From Ligula intestinalis (Eukaryota; Platyhelminthes; Cestoda; Diphyllobothriidea; Diphyllobothriidae): a DNA stretch of 64,000 bases. Made by a program: the position numbers and the translations under genes. This document shows, piece after piece, positions 24,859 to 36,299 of this stretch (positions are counted from its first letter, which is position 1; each line of letters begins with the position of its first letter). The stretch covers positions 10,780,558 through 10,844,557 of the forward strand of contig JAYGXS010000007.1 of the NCBI GenBank assembly GCA_036362985.1, read 5' to 3'. The notes under the pieces are model-generated. The model had not been told where the DNA came from and made no database searches. It saw only the letters and a program-made list of their open reading frames with translations.

Positions 24859-25035
24859 AGGTGATGATGGCTAATAAGTCAGAAATTTTCGTTCTGGTCT
24901 CGCCTGTCTTTGTTTGGGTAATGTACTTCTGCCTAGGATATAAACTGAGGGGGAGACGTACTAGCAGTAGGAGGAGAACCACAAACTCTAAACATAAGAA
25001 GGAAAGGGAAAAAAAACCAAACAAAGAGTGCTTAC

Positions 25036-25377
25036 CTTTGCCATCGGCATTGGGCAGGTCACCCTGTGCCTCCCTCTGCAGAATGTACTGATGGATCTCA
25101 CGCAGGCGGTTCTCATGATCCATATTTGTCCACACGGAGACTAGTAGGAGGGACTGGCCATTCAGGGTACCCACCAGCGTCATCACGTCACCCTTGGAGG
25201 ACAGACGATACTGGTACTTGCGGTCGTCAATCACCAGCTCATCAAAGTGGTAGATGCTGTAGTGGTCCAGGTTGATGCGCTGACACTTGTCGGAGAAGAT
25301 CTCCTCCATGGTGTCTGGTTTGGCCTCGGGCAGATCCAAAGACATCGTCGTCCGTGTACCTCCGCGAAGGTTTTGGT
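25036..25377 (-). CDS. Conserved protein of unrecognised family, paralog 1 (exon)
   Basis: The minus-strand exon lies between a possible acceptor (CTGTGCCTAG) and a clear donor (GTAAGCAC). From the ATG at 25,345 it reads MSLDLPEAKPDTMEEIF, YHFDELVIDDRKYQYRLSS, then a hydrophobic strand (MTLVGTLNGQSLLLVSVW), then TNMDHENRLREIHQYILQRE. It leaves the exon as GDLPNADGK in phase 1. The first 96 residues are about 70% identical to those from 31,716-32,015. Differences are mostly conservative (I/V, L/V, D/E, K/R), which argues for purifying selection. The predicted form is a small acidic alpha/beta protein without signal peptide or membrane helix. I do not recognise the family. Unlike its paralog it continues into a further exon at lower coordinates, which I did not locate. 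Confidence 0.7.
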
Positions 25378-25884
25378 CTAGGCACAGGGCAGGGCGAGAA
25401 GCAAAGACTATGCTCTTTTGCACAGATATGGTTAAAACGTGCGTGTGTGTGCTTGTTGATTGTATGTAATCATGTTCATGCATGTGTGTGTATGCGTTGG
25501 GCGTAGGCTCCGCCCAGTATCGACCACCGGCAGGCATTCTCACGTACGGGGGAAGCGCTGAATTGAGACCCCAAAGACTAAGCCTAAGCATAAGCGCTAA
25601 GTACAAACCTGAGAGCTTCCCTGATTCAGCGCTACATTCCAGCGTGGAAGAGGCTGGCAGCCATAGCTAGAGGAGGCGTCAATACCCCTGGGAGCATCAG
25701 TCGTCAGGCTTAGCGCTAACGTAATCCAGCGATGTAAGTGCACTTTACAATGTAGAGCACTTTAGTTGTCACATTGGACTTCAGGTATGTATGTAAGTAA
25801 GCATGTAAGTTGCTCAGCTTCTTCCGAATGCAGCTTATGTTTCGAGTCTGAGACTATCACCGCTTACCACTGCTGACAACGTAG

Positions 25885-26010
25885 CCAGTTAATGCGTTTA
25901 CCAGACACACCATCAGCCCAGTGTGTAGTTTGGCTGTATTGGCTGATGAGCGGACTGAGAGTCAGAAGGCCACGGCTCCTTCTAGTCCCGGAATTGTGGC
26001 AACCTTGGTG
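25885..26010. repeat. Unnamed dispersed repeat, copy E (partial)
   Basis: CAGCCCAGTGTGTAGTTTGG, then CTGAGAGTCAGAAGG and CACGGCTCCTTCT, match in order the segment at 6,687-6,760 of copy A and, in reverse complement, 21,900-21,960 of copy C. Confidence 0.5.
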
Positions 26011-26559
26011 TTTGTGTGCGTGTCAAAGCAACGCACAGACGCGTTCTTCAGCCGCTGCGCCCGATCCCGGTTCTGGTCTTCTTTACTCTCCACATTGTCA
26101 TCAATATGTGTATATGTTGGACGCCGGAGCTCAACAAATACGTCGCTCGTCGTATCTAAATACTGCCTGGGCCATACCTCGGGGGGTGGACCGCGAACTA
26201 CATAGCCGACAGTCATCAGGCCGTAATGTTTTGGAAAACATTAATGAAAACAACAAAAGCCGACGTATAGTCGAGAACAAAGATCTCAGCCACTGGCTTC
26301 ATTAGGTATGATCAATGTACTACTTATTTACTTAATACGACCGTAATCACAGCTGGTCAGGTCATCTCAAGCGATAACTCATATAAAGTTTCTCCGTGAG
26401 CAACGAATTCTGGCAGCCAACATAGAGAACTTTTGCAACGCTCCCCTACAGTCATAAGGCCTGAAAAGTGTAGACTCAAGAGCCATCTCCGTATCAGGAT
26501 TAAATAGGTTAAGTTCAGTTCTAGAAAAAGCTGTTCATCGACTCCGGTAACGGAGCGCT

Positions 26560-27000
26560 GACGGTTTTACTACGACAGTGCTGAGGACAGAATAAGAGGA
26601 AATCGAACGTAAGCGAAGAGGACCCCACGACGAACCGGCAGAAAGAGGAGGCAGGATTACCAGGACCAGAAGACGAAGATGCGATCACTGGAACAAGAGT
26701 TTTATTTGCCTGACGTTTCGGATTTCGTCGGGAATCCTTAGTCATAGGTAATCGTAAACCAGGACCCTCTACCGTGGGGGCAGGGCGTTGCACTAATTGC
26801 TGTTTTTGACCCCAAACGACCCCTGACTTCGCTGACAGTTAATTAGCATAAACCCCTATAATAATCCCGTCCCCCCATCCTGTTTGGTTGCTGTTTCCTA
26901 CCCCCTTTTACGACTGATGACTTCGGAAAGTTGATTGGCCCATGACCGCTATAACCACCCTTCTTTTGGTTGCTGCTTCTTATCTCTGGAGATTGACTCC
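26560..27000 (+). mobile_element. Penelope-like element 3' tail with a solo hammerhead insertion
   Basis: The tail matches 8,060-8,367 block by block: CGACGAACCGGCAGAAAGAGG, CCCTCTACCG, TTGACCCC, TTGGTTGCTGTTTC, TTGATTGGCCCATGACC with ACTATAA-like text, and TTTTGGTTGCTGCTTCTTATC. Only the 3' untranslated part is present. Relative to the 8-kb copy it is interrupted by about 90 bp at 26,668-26,757. Confidence 0.7.
26659..26766 (-). mobile_element. Solo hammerhead-bearing insertion with 9-bp target duplication
   Basis: ACCAGGACC occurs at 26,659-26,667 and again at 26,758-26,766. The related tail at 8,139-8,152 has this site only once (ACCAGGGCCCTC). The roughly 90 bp between contain GATGCGATCACTGGAACAAG and GCCTGACGTTTCGG, the same terminal sequence as in the element at 3,262-4,955, with a decayed hammerhead core on the minus strand (CTAAGGA, GGATT...AAATCC, GAAACGTC). 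This looks like a lone terminal repeat, or a minimal retrozyme-like unit, that transposed by itself. Confidence 0.6.
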
Positions 27001-28310
27001 TGTAAGGGTTCGAAAGCTCAGGAAAATAAACAAATTTATGCAGTGCTCGAAAAGTCTTCCTCTTTATCCATGCAAATACCTGGAACGCATACGCTTTCAT
27101 TTTTTCGTATACTTAAAGCCTTTTTTACTTTTTTCAGATTGGAGGACTGCGTCAAGACCTAGTGATGAACGTCGGTCGCCCGTATACTTTGCCGGGCTGG
27201 AATTTTGTGGCGGCTTTAGGGCTCTGGCAGCACCATTCACTCTAAACGCAATCATAGGCTGAAGCTGACAATGATATCTAGAATATGTACATATGTGAGG
27301 CCATGTACAGCATTTTCGAAAATCGACTTAAGGCTTACATAGCAGGATGACAAGATACCTTACGGGTAAACGAAGACTCAAAGGGTATACACAAAAACAT
27401 GAGCCTAACGACAGATTTACCAGAAAATGATATAAAAAGGTGAGCAATGCAATGAAGTCGGCAAAACGAGCAGCCGTCCCTTATCCATAGCACAAGTCTA
27501 AGACAGTTCCTAGCGCGTATAATACGGGTTCAGTCCATACACGTCCATCTCGTGATGTTAACCTCCGGGAGCAACGAAAACAAAAGTGGTAGCATCAGGT
27601 TTAATTAGAATTATTTCGCAGTGATTCGCGCAATTTTCTCTCACACAGCTGCCTTCATCTGACAACTCGGGATGACCAGAACCATCAGGCAACTTAAGGA
27701 CGCCTTTTTGGTGCCTAGCTTTATCATCCCATGGATTTATTCCTGGGTTACATAATACACCAGATAAACGAAAGTTAAAAACGCCCTCATATTGTGAATA
27801 CAGTCACTCAGTGAAGGGAAGTACCCTCCAAGTGTTTGTTGGGTACGAGACATTTTCGAGTACCTCCGGAAGCCATCTGCAACACAAGAGTCCTGGGTAA
27901 GTGTAGGTATAGGCGGGTCCCCGAAAGCCGCCTGTACTGTCTACTTGGGCATTGACTTGAAAGACAGTTATGACAGCATAACGGCTCAAAAGCCGCCACT
28001 TATGAGGAATGAGTAATTGAGGTGTTATTCGTAGGCTGACGGATAGGCCTAGCCATGCATGAGCGAAAACACGCAAGTTGCCAGCAGGTAGGTTACGCAA
28101 ATTCATGAGAAGGCTACGATGTGCTTACGAATACCGGAAAATCTTCTGACAAAAGAGAAGAAGGATGAGTAGTGATTGGTGTATGTAAGTCCAATGGACA
28201 GACTATCGTAAAATAATGCAAACTATGGTTATAATAGGGCGATAACTTATACAATGTGTACATGACTTTCTAATAATAAATAATCCGCGAGGATTACACC
28301 GCTATACAAG
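27000..28310. other. Non-coding stretch, nothing supported
   Basis: Overlapping short ORFs (for example 27,804-28,106 minus) have no family motif. I see no RNA or repeat that I can name. The stretch ends at the start of the LINE below. Confidence 0.4.
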
Positions 28311-28311
28311 G

Positions 28312-29646
28312 GGGGGAAGCAGGGTCTCAGCGAATAACTACCAACCAGTCAGCCTTACTGCAATCTGTTGCAAAATCATGGAAAATATTATCAAGCAACA
28401 ACTTATGCAGTTCCTGGAACAAAACCATCTGCTATCGGATGCTCAGCATGGTTTTCGTAGAGGTAGGTCCTGCGTTACAAACTTGCTCTACTGTTTAGAA
28501 CGGTGGACTGAGGCAGTCGATAGTGGAAACTCAGTGCATGCTGTCTATATTGACTTCAAAAAGGCTTTCGATAGCGTGCCGCACCACCGCCTCCTTTATA
28601 AAGTCAGCCGCATAGGAGTAAGGGGTAGGCTCCTTACGTGGATAAAAAGCTTCCTAATCGGTCACTCGCAAACTGTCCACATCAGCGACAAACAGTCAGC
28701 CAAGTTTGAGGTTGAGAGTGGTGTTCCCCAAGGCTCCGTTCTCGGTCCTATTTTGTTTGTTATCTACATCAACGACTGTGTCCGCGAACTGGATTGCGGC
28801 ATCGCCATGTTTGCCGATGATATAAAACTTTGGAGCGAAATTCGAACTGTGGCTGACGAAGTGCACTTACAGGAAAATTTAAATAGACTTCAAAAATGGT
28901 CGGCGGACTGGCTCTTACCGTTCAATGAGAGCAAGTGCACCACCATTCGAGTTGGCAAATCCGGTTCTTCAAACGGCACGGCTTACCGACTGAATGACAT
29001 ACCATTGAAGGAAGTGAACGCCCAGAAAGACTTGGGAGTCTGGATCACACCCTCGCTTAAACCCTCCCTGCATTGCACAAAGGTAGCCAAGTCCGCGATG
29101 TCGATCCTATACCTCGTCAAACGAGCTTTTTCTACCTTCAATGAAGAGTGCTTCACAAAAGTCTTCGGAACCTTCGTACGACCGCACTTAGAATCCGCTA
29201 TCCAAGCTTGGAGACCCTGGGCCAGGAAAGACATCAACATCCTGGAAAAGGTACAACGGCGCGCAACCAAACTTGTTATGGGGCAGGGCTCGCAGCCTTA
29301 TGAAACACGGCTGTCGAATCTCAACCTCTTCCCTTTGCGCTACAGGCAGCTTCGGGGGGACCTGATACTAGCATTCCGCGTATTACGTCTTCAAGACTGC
29401 TGTCTTATATCAGGGGATTTTTTTGAATTAGCAACGACCACGAATCTGAGGGGTCATCCCCTCAAATTAAAGGTGACAGGGGCCAGGCTGGACGCTCGGA
29501 AACACTTCTTTTCAAAAAGGGTGGTCGGAGCATGGAATGCGATTCCTCAGGACGTTGTTATGTCGGAATCGCTAGAGGGTTTTAAGCGAAAACTGGATCG
29601 ATATAGGAGTGCACGATGGATCGGAACTGACAATTTGCAAAAATAA
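28312..29646 (+). CDS. Non-LTR retrotransposon reverse transcriptase, 5'-truncated but open
   Basis: This is the longest clean LINE frame of its kind here. From the ATG at 28,378 it gives 422 residues, and the frame is already open upstream (VSANNYQPVSLTAICCKIM), so the ATG is internal. Boxes in order: QHGFRRGRSC (residues 23-32), VYIDFKKAFDSVPHH (56-70), SGVPQGSVLGPILF (114-127), MFADDIKLW (144-152), KDLGVWITPSL, then the C-terminal HLESAIQAWRPWARKDINIL and FFSKRVVGAWNAIP segments. The catalytic aspartates are kept (YIDF, FADD). There is no endonuclease upstream, so it is a 5'-truncated insertion, but a recent one because the frame has no stops. A degraded relative lies at 34,700-35,030. I place it in the CR1/Jockey group without resolving the clade. 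Confidence 0.88.
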   Translation, partial: GGSRVSANNYQPVSLTAICCKIMENIIKQQLMQFLEQNHLLSDAQHGFRRGRSCVTNLLYCLERWTEAVDSGNSVHAVYIDFKKAFDSVPHHRLLYKVSRIGVRGRLLTWIKSFLIGHSQTVHISDKQSAKFEVESGVPQGSVLGPILFVIYINDCVRELDCGIAMFADDIKLWSEIRTVADEVHLQENLNRLQKWSADWLLPFNESKCTTIRVGKSGSSNGTAYRLNDIPLKEVNAQKDLGVWITPSLKPSLHCTKVAKSAMSILYLVKRAFSTFNEECFTKVFGTFVRPHLESAIQAWRPWARKDINILEKVQRRATKLVMGQGSQPYETRLSNLNLFPLRYRQLRGDLILAFRVLRLQDCCLISGDFFELATTTNLRGHPLKLKVTGARLDARKHFFSKRVVGAWNAIPQDVVMSESLEGFKRKLDRYRSARWIGTDNLQK

Positions 29647-29649
29647 TAA

Positions 29650-31440
29650 TGCTACTTCCAATTTTTCAGTAGTATTCGTTTTTAAATCCAGTCACGTTTG
29701 CTATTTATAACGCCTTCCCACGCATAGCCTCATGCGAAGGTCTCCGCGGTCTACCCTACTTGGCTATCTGCGTACCGTGATTACCCGCTGGCGATCTTAT
29801 CAGCCAGACCTGCCGGTCTAAACAGTCACCCTTGGTTCGACCCAAAGCGGACTGTCGACGATCTGGACGGATGCCTCTGTTTTTCCAGTTCCGTGGTGGA
29901 CTCTGCAATCAGCAAGGAAGAATCAGGACGTGGCTTCCACACGGTGATGATCCTGGGAACCTTTGCAATGCCCCCCCCCAGTGGGAACCCCTTTTTTTCT
30001 CCTAAATCCCACGCATTACCCCCACAAGGGCGACAGTTTTTCTCCTAAAAATCCCTGAGGAGTTTTTTCACTGTCTGCTCCTATTTTCATCCTATGACTC
30101 AGGGCAACTGGCCTCGCCAACATTCTAAGCAACAAATTTTTTGCTACCACTGCACATATGTACAAATAGGGCACTCAAAGGAATTTTTCCTACATACCCT
30201 CAATATACTGATACTGATAATAAGTCAGTATGGAACTGCTTCACAGCCAATATTGTCATGATAGCTTCGAAACAGAGATATTATGACTCACAGTTACAAC
30301 CAGTATAGACTAGCACGTTACTTACGATATAGCTTGATGGCACCATATGAAATATTCATTTCAGTTGGTGAGGCAGCGTTTGTCATTACCTTCACGATGG
30401 TAATCATGGATCTGACGGTTAGAAGACTCTTGGCAGACATCCTACGATGCTGTTCACCTACCTTTTTTCAATGCCACTGTATCAAGGTCACGCAACTTTG
30501 CAGGGAGCACTTTCTGACTGGCTGACGTGAAGACCCTTGACTGACTTCCCGCACGCACACACACGCGCCCAAATAGACGCGGCTGCCTTAGACCCGCAGA
30601 TCATGCTGCACGCAGTCAACACTGGTGCTGAATTCGTGAGTGGCCATTTGCAGTGCCTAAGACAACACCTGTGAGTTCTGTGCACAAAAATGTCTCTTAC
30701 AGGTGCCTTTTACCTACATTGTGGGATTTGACCTGACAATTTTAGTGATCTGAGTATAAAAACTGCTTGGTCACAGCAGGCAAAATAGATACAATAAAGA
30801 GATGCACAGTTTACAGCGAACTGGCAGAAGCTTACTTTTAAGAGCGGCCTGAACGTGAAATGAAGTTTGGAAGTCTGTTAAGCATCTACAGTATACGGTT
30901 CGGCACTTAAGTGAAAATTAAACAGAATATACAAGAAGTCTAACATAGATAGATACCGCATTCTACCTGGCAAATGACCTTTTTGCAATATACAATCTGA
31001 ATCAAACCGGCTCGAATTTTAAGAGCCACCAGCCACTATATCGTCTTTATTACGCCACTGTGTGTTCAAATAGTATGGCATCCACAAATTCTGTACGCCA
31101 AACCGATTGCTTACTATTGCGACCGCAACTGCTACATCGGCGCATAGGCCTAGTGGCTTTATTGTCCTTAATCTGTTGTGAGCCAGTTAGTATTCTATCT
31201 TAACTTGGATCTGATTGAGTATTTTTTCCAAGTTATTTATCTGATTTTTCGCCTTGTCAACAATACGCTTGCGTTAGTCAGTACAAGGAACCCTCATTTT
31301 TGTCAAACGTAAACGGTACAAACCTATTTCGCGTGGGTATTTTCGGAAAAAAATCGTCACCATGCTACACAGAAAACAAAACTAGGGCGTTCAACCGCCA
31401 CTCTTATACGAAGAGGCAATTAGTTAACAAAGAACTCATA
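29650..31440. other. LINE 3' flank and non-coding stretch
   Basis: The first few hundred bases probably belong to the 3' untranslated region of the LINE at 28,312, including a C run near 29,971 and T runs. After that I see nothing I can support. The 80-codon ORF at 30,283 has no recognised motif. Confidence 0.4.
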
Positions 31441-31689
31441 GCGTAGAAGCCGGTGTTTGGCGTTGAACACTGCGACATACCTCACGGCGACCCGCACTTA
31501 TACTTCGAATTGCAACACCTGTTTTATGATTATTGGGACATTACAATGCCAGTCGACTGTTTTAAGCAAAATTGCCTTGTCAGAACTTGCCGTGTCTGAG
31601 GTAGCAAGCATAGCAAGCAGAGAGCGTGATAGAAAGCCAACGCATCCAGTCAAAGAAAGCATTTCGCTGTCGGAAGAAGGTAAATGCAT

Positions 31690-31695
31690 TTTATT
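31690..31695 (-). terminator. Candidate polyadenylation signal AATAAA
   Basis: AATAAA on the minus strand lies 21 bp beyond the stop codon of the small ORF at 31,716-32,015. This spacing would give a very short 3' untranslated region, as is common in compact transcripts. Confidence 0.5.
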
Positions 31696-31715
31696 TTAAA
31701 GATACAAAATGTGGT

Positions 31716-32035
31716 CTAGGGAAGAGTCACTCCCTGTTGCTCCTTTTTTAAAAGGTACTGGTGGATATCTCGCAATCGCTTCTCGTGGTCCATATTCGTC
31801 CATACTGAGACCATGACGACGGACTGGCCATTGAAGGTGCTCACCAGCGTCATAAAGTCGCCATTGGAGGAGAGGCGGTACTGGAACTTGCGGCCTTCAA
31901 TTGTCAGTTCGTCGAAGTGGTAGAGGCTGTAGTAGTCCAGGTTGATTCGCTGGCACTTTTCAGCGAAAACCTCTTCAACTGTATCGGGTTTGAGAGGGGG
32001 CAGATCGAACGACATCTGGATGGTTGGTTCAAAGT
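31716..32035 (-). CDS. Conserved small protein of unrecognised family, paralog 2 (last exon)
   Basis: The exon follows an acceptor (CACTGGCGTCAG). Its ATG at 32,015 opens 99 codons to a stop at 31,716. The protein begins MSFDLPPLKPDTVEEVF, has YHFDELTIEGRKFQYRLSS, a hydrophobic strand with NGQSVVMVSVW, and TNMDHEKRLRDIHQYLLKKE, and ends QQGVTLP. If the ATG is the initiator, the preceding exon is untranslated and this is a complete 99-residue protein. It is about 70% identical to the exon at 25,036-25,377, same strand, about 6.7 kb away, consistent with tandem duplication. No signal peptide or transmembrane segment is evident. I do not recognise the family and propose no function. The main alternative is that it is the last exon of a longer protein. 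Confidence 0.7.
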
Positions 32036-32039
32036 CTGA

Positions 32040-34560
32040 CGCCAGTGAAAAAAGACAGAGCTCTTTTGTACACGCATTTATAACGATTGGCAGTATATGC
32101 TGGCCCAAGCACAAGCAAAGGCTTCGAATTTGAATATCCCGTCCTATGGCAGCTTACCATGATCTAAAAGGGCATACTCCTTCTTCGAATCTAAACTCCT
32201 ATATCATTCTCAGTTTCCGTCGCGCCTGACAGAAATCAGTAAAAACCATAGGTCAAAGGCATAGAAATAGGATTGAACGAGAAATCGGCCGATTATAAGA
32301 CGAAACCCAGTCCTTCGAAAGAATACGAGCATGGCGGGCAATCGGCCAGACCACGGCGCCAGGAGGTTCAAGCAAGCGACAAAAAACGGTGGGAAGTCGG
32401 GAAGTGGAAGAATAATAACATCCGCAATGACCTGCGACTATAGACTTAAATCAAATAAAAACGTCTCAGATTGCCAGTGGTTTTTTCATTTAAGATTGAT
32501 ATCGAAGCAGTTTTATATATTAAAAACTATATTGTAGGTTGTTATCATGGCAACGAGCGATGTTTGACTATCGACGTAATTGAGCAGATATCATTGAACT
32601 CTATGCTATCCAATACCCATTATTCCGCCCAAACTCCCAAAATAAATCCAGCTATTCCCCACTAAATAAATATATTCATTGAGTAATCTGCATACGGAGT
32701 TAAGATATTCGTCAACAACCCGTACCGGATGATGTTACACTGCGCAAAATGCGTGTCTAACTCACGCATTTACATGAGAGATGCGGATTTCGCGTATGAT
32801 GTTGGAATATCAAATAACCTAGCACATCATCTAGCTTATTAAATGTCCGACGTTTCACAAATTTCACGCATTGCTTCCAACCCGTCAGAGACATGAAATT
32901 TACAAAAGTTGTTAGTCGCACTTTGGCCTCCTTAAAAGTACAAACCCGCTAAACATGGAGCCAATGAGAGTCAATTAGAGAAACAAATACTCATATCCGC
33001 AAACCGTTGCTACCGCGGCGCAAAAACGCCCGAACTACGCTATTAGAGCCAAAACGTTATCTGAAGGGTGACCGGAAGACGTTCAATTTCAATACTTGGC
33101 AACTATCGGATGCGAAAGACCTGTATAAAAGAAACACTGTTGGGATATGGCCAGACAAATGATGAGTTAAAGGTTTAGAGAAAGAGCAGAAAGCCACAAA
33201 ACAAACAAAACCAACATGTCTTGGCGGGCCAAATATGAAAGGCAATTATGCGATCGGAGAATTTGCTTCCCTATGTTTATTTTCAACCTATTTAAACAAA
33301 AAAATATTATTTAAATCATTAGTTTTAGTAGTTGTGACTCCTAGCATGTTAACATGCTGTAATCTGTACTTTCTGTGTAGGTCACACTATCCATCTAGTC
33401 TATTACGCATGAGGGCTTTCGCATGGATCATGAAGGGTAGACTGTAGTAGTTACGAATACACACAGCCATCCGGTTAATAGGTAAAGAGATTCAAAGCGG
33501 GAATTACAGTCATTAGCTCCACCGCGCCGTTAAAAATTCTACATTGTTTTACAGCCGTTCTACAAAAGACATGTGTAGCAGGAACCTGATTCCTGTTTTG
33601 AGGCATGGTAGCGGTTGGCAAATTCGAAAATGACTTGGTTTTGAAAAACTAAAAATCTTGCCAAACAACCTGTTTGTGTGGCCTAAATCGTACGATAGTA
33701 TTCTGCAGCAGCGTCTCCCATACAATTTAAGAATATTAGGTATCGGGATCGATTACTTCCGCCTTTATTTTTCCCAGGTTGTTTCTGCAGGTCCGCAGTG
33801 GTCAAGGGGCATAGTTATATACAGTCAAGCCCTACCATGCTCAGTGCTCGGATCAACACACATTCTCACTTGTTAAACACTGATTGTGTGCAGGAATTTA
33901 TTTATGAATGTGCCTAGTTTGTACATGTTATAAAACCTGGGAAAGATATCCACAATGCGGTCGACGAAGCCGACCTCCTTGTTGGTGTGCACTCCTAGAG
34001 ACTCCACCACAGCAAGGCCGTCTTCCATCTTTACCAGGTGGCTACTCCACCGTAGTGGAATTTACGTCAAAATGGCTCGAATACTGAGGATTCCAGTTCG
34101 TTCCAGGACTTCCGTGCCCGGGATCCTGTTCTGTCAGCTCAGCCACAGTATTCTGCCATGACAATAGGGATCGAAATTATTTATCTTCCAAGCTTGACTG
34201 GTGTAGGCGGTCCAGGTTCCCCATCCGTACAGCAGTTTTGTGTTCAATTGAAAGTCGTGGCGATTCCACACAGAGGCTTACGGCCGATAAATGACTTGAT
34301 TGACTTTGGAGGTCTATGAAGGAACCTAAGCCTGTCGTGATCCAGAATTGTGTGCTTTCGAAATGCGCAAAGTTGTCCACAATTTTTAATTATCAACCGT
34401 TGACACTTCTCTATGGAGCATTGTATTATACACAGGGTAGTTGTTGGTGTATGAGCCCCATATGTCCCCGTTGTTTGGTCAAGAGTTAGTGCATCCGCCG
34501 GCGAATTTGTCCATGGTACTTTTCGTGCTCTGTTCCGTTGGGGTGTAATGAGTGTAGTAT
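32040..34560. other. Non-coding stretch, nothing supported
   Basis: AT-rich sequence with short ORFs and no motif that I recognise. The upstream exon and promoter of the small-protein gene should lie in its left part but cannot be placed. Confidence 0.4.
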
Positions 34561-34699
34561 TTAGCGAGGAGCACGTCGTGGACTTTGGTTCTATATAGAC
34601 TTCATTTCCTTCACATTGTTACCAGTTGGTTAAAGCCACTAATTGATTGTTGTACGCTATCCGGCGGGTATTTAAGCTTCCATGACGACCGCTTACGAA

Positions 34700-35030
34700 A
34701 TTCTTTGGTCTGTTTTTCGAGCCACATCTTGAATATGCAACCCAGGCCTGGAGACCGTGGACGCAAAAGGATTATAATCTACTCGAATGGATCCAAAGAC
34801 AGGCCACCAAATTAAAAATGGGTCAAGGTGAACTGCTTCATGAGATCCGTCTTAAAAACCTGAATATCCATATTAAGAGTAATGGGCGGCTGCGCTGATT
34901 TCGAATACACAGTTTTCGTATAGTGCATGGCTTTCACTCTGTCCTTTTGTATGATGACTCCTTCCAACGCACTATTTCAATTGAATGTCGCCGAGGAAGT
35001 TTTAATGTGAGAAAATGTTTTTCTCTTATC
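34700..35030 (+). mobile_element. LINE RT C-terminal fragment
   Basis: Plus-strand text reads FFEPHLEYATQAWRPWTQKD, YNLLEWIQRQATKLKMGQGE and RLKNLNI, then after a stop FRIVHGFH and FNVRKCFS. This aligns with PHLESAIQAWRPWARKDINI, LEKVQRRATKLVMGQG and following text in the element at 28,312, so it is the same or a sister family. It is heavily decayed. Confidence 0.8.
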
Positions 35031-35889
35031 GTTTAATCGTGAAATAGATTGGCCGAAGTGAATATAAAACCTCCGCCTGTGGAAACACTCGAATAGTGGC
35101 TTCACAGACATACGTTTCAGCAACAAACGAGTGGTGTAACTATTTAACCTTATGGAGACATCGTGCTGCGCGAGTCATAGCTTTTATTCGCTTGACGCTA
35201 CCCTTTGTTTCCCTGTCTGCTAATCATCGAGATGTTTAGTATACAAATAGGGGTTGTAGGTCCGAAGGCATATCTTTCTCAAATATATTGAACAAAACTG
35301 AATAATCTGGAATCAAAACCAAGCACTCATGGATATAAAGGACATTTTGGTTGTAAAATAGGTGCGTTGGTTGATTATGAAGGTGAATAAGAGAAGGCTT
35401 GTAAAAACCGCTCAGTCTGAGAGATTTTTAATCATAAAAAAAACAGAAATTGTGAATTTTTTGTCGACTCCCCCATATACCTTTCACAGGAATAACCCTG
35501 AAGCTAAACCACGATATGTTCAATACAAAAGGCATGGAGTGATAACTAGGTTCGAAGCAGCCGGTGGTGGCACGCCTTAACCATAAAAGGCTGATAATTA
35601 GTTTAGGGTGAATAAAAGTATAGATACACTGACATGGATGGAACACAGAAACATAAAGGCAAAGTAGTGGAAAAAACAGGCAAAGTTCATAAGACATTCA
35701 CACATAAACCATATTATGATTTTTATTATTTAAAGTCTAATGGCACACTTGCAGCTTTTTCACATGAAAGTTGTAAGGATATCAACCGGACTAAGTGCTA
35801 GCAACAATTGGAGGTTTTCGTGAGGAATCGAGCCTAGCCAAGATTCTTTGTTTGTTATCTCTGACCGAATACAGGCGATGACTAACGAC

Positions 35890-36290
35890 GTGAGATGACC
35901 TTAACCTCTGGAGAGGACGCAGATGCACGTGCTTGCTCGCGCGCGCCACTGGTCGCAATTGTCCCAATACGCTAACCAGGCTACAGGCGAACGCACAATT
36001 GACACTCTCTTATAAAGCATTGTCACCCCTGACATAGGGAGAGTTGCAACAGCGGATGCGAGGCCACGCCAGTCCGCTCCCAATACAAAGGCTTGCCCCT
36101 GAGGCGGGATAAAGAGAGCACTGGAGATCAACCAGCGGCAACAGCCACCCGAGACAGCTCCTTCAGGTTTTGTACACAATAAATCCTCCTCCGAGTGGAT
36201 TTCAGAATTATGCCCTTCTTGTCATTTTCTTCCTTGGAGATTTCAACAGGGCTTATTCGATGGTGGCACACTTCAGATGCCATTGTTACT
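35890..36290. repeat. LTR-like dispersed repeat, copy 1
   Basis: Collinear with 49,645-50,080. Shared blocks are CTGGAGAGGAC, CTGGAGATCAACCAGCGG, AACAGCCACC, ACACAATAAA, GTGGATT and TTCTTCCTTGG. An internal AATAAA with no open frame and a length near 400 bp suits a solo LTR or a SINE-like element. No internal coding region or paired second LTR is visible nearby. Confidence 0.6.
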
Positions 36291-36299
36291 ACAGTAAGC

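Noticed and set aside
25940..25975. GGCTGATGAGCGG as another hammerhead core
   Set aside because: No GAAA box follows at a workable distance and the site lies in an unrelated dispersed repeat.
28983..29270. 95-codon minus ORF
   Set aside because: Antisense shadow of the LINE reverse transcriptase frame.
30283..30525. 80-codon ORF with hydrophobic segments as a membrane protein
   Set aside because: No homology that I recognise, no splice or promoter context, and a length expected by chance in AT-rich DNA.
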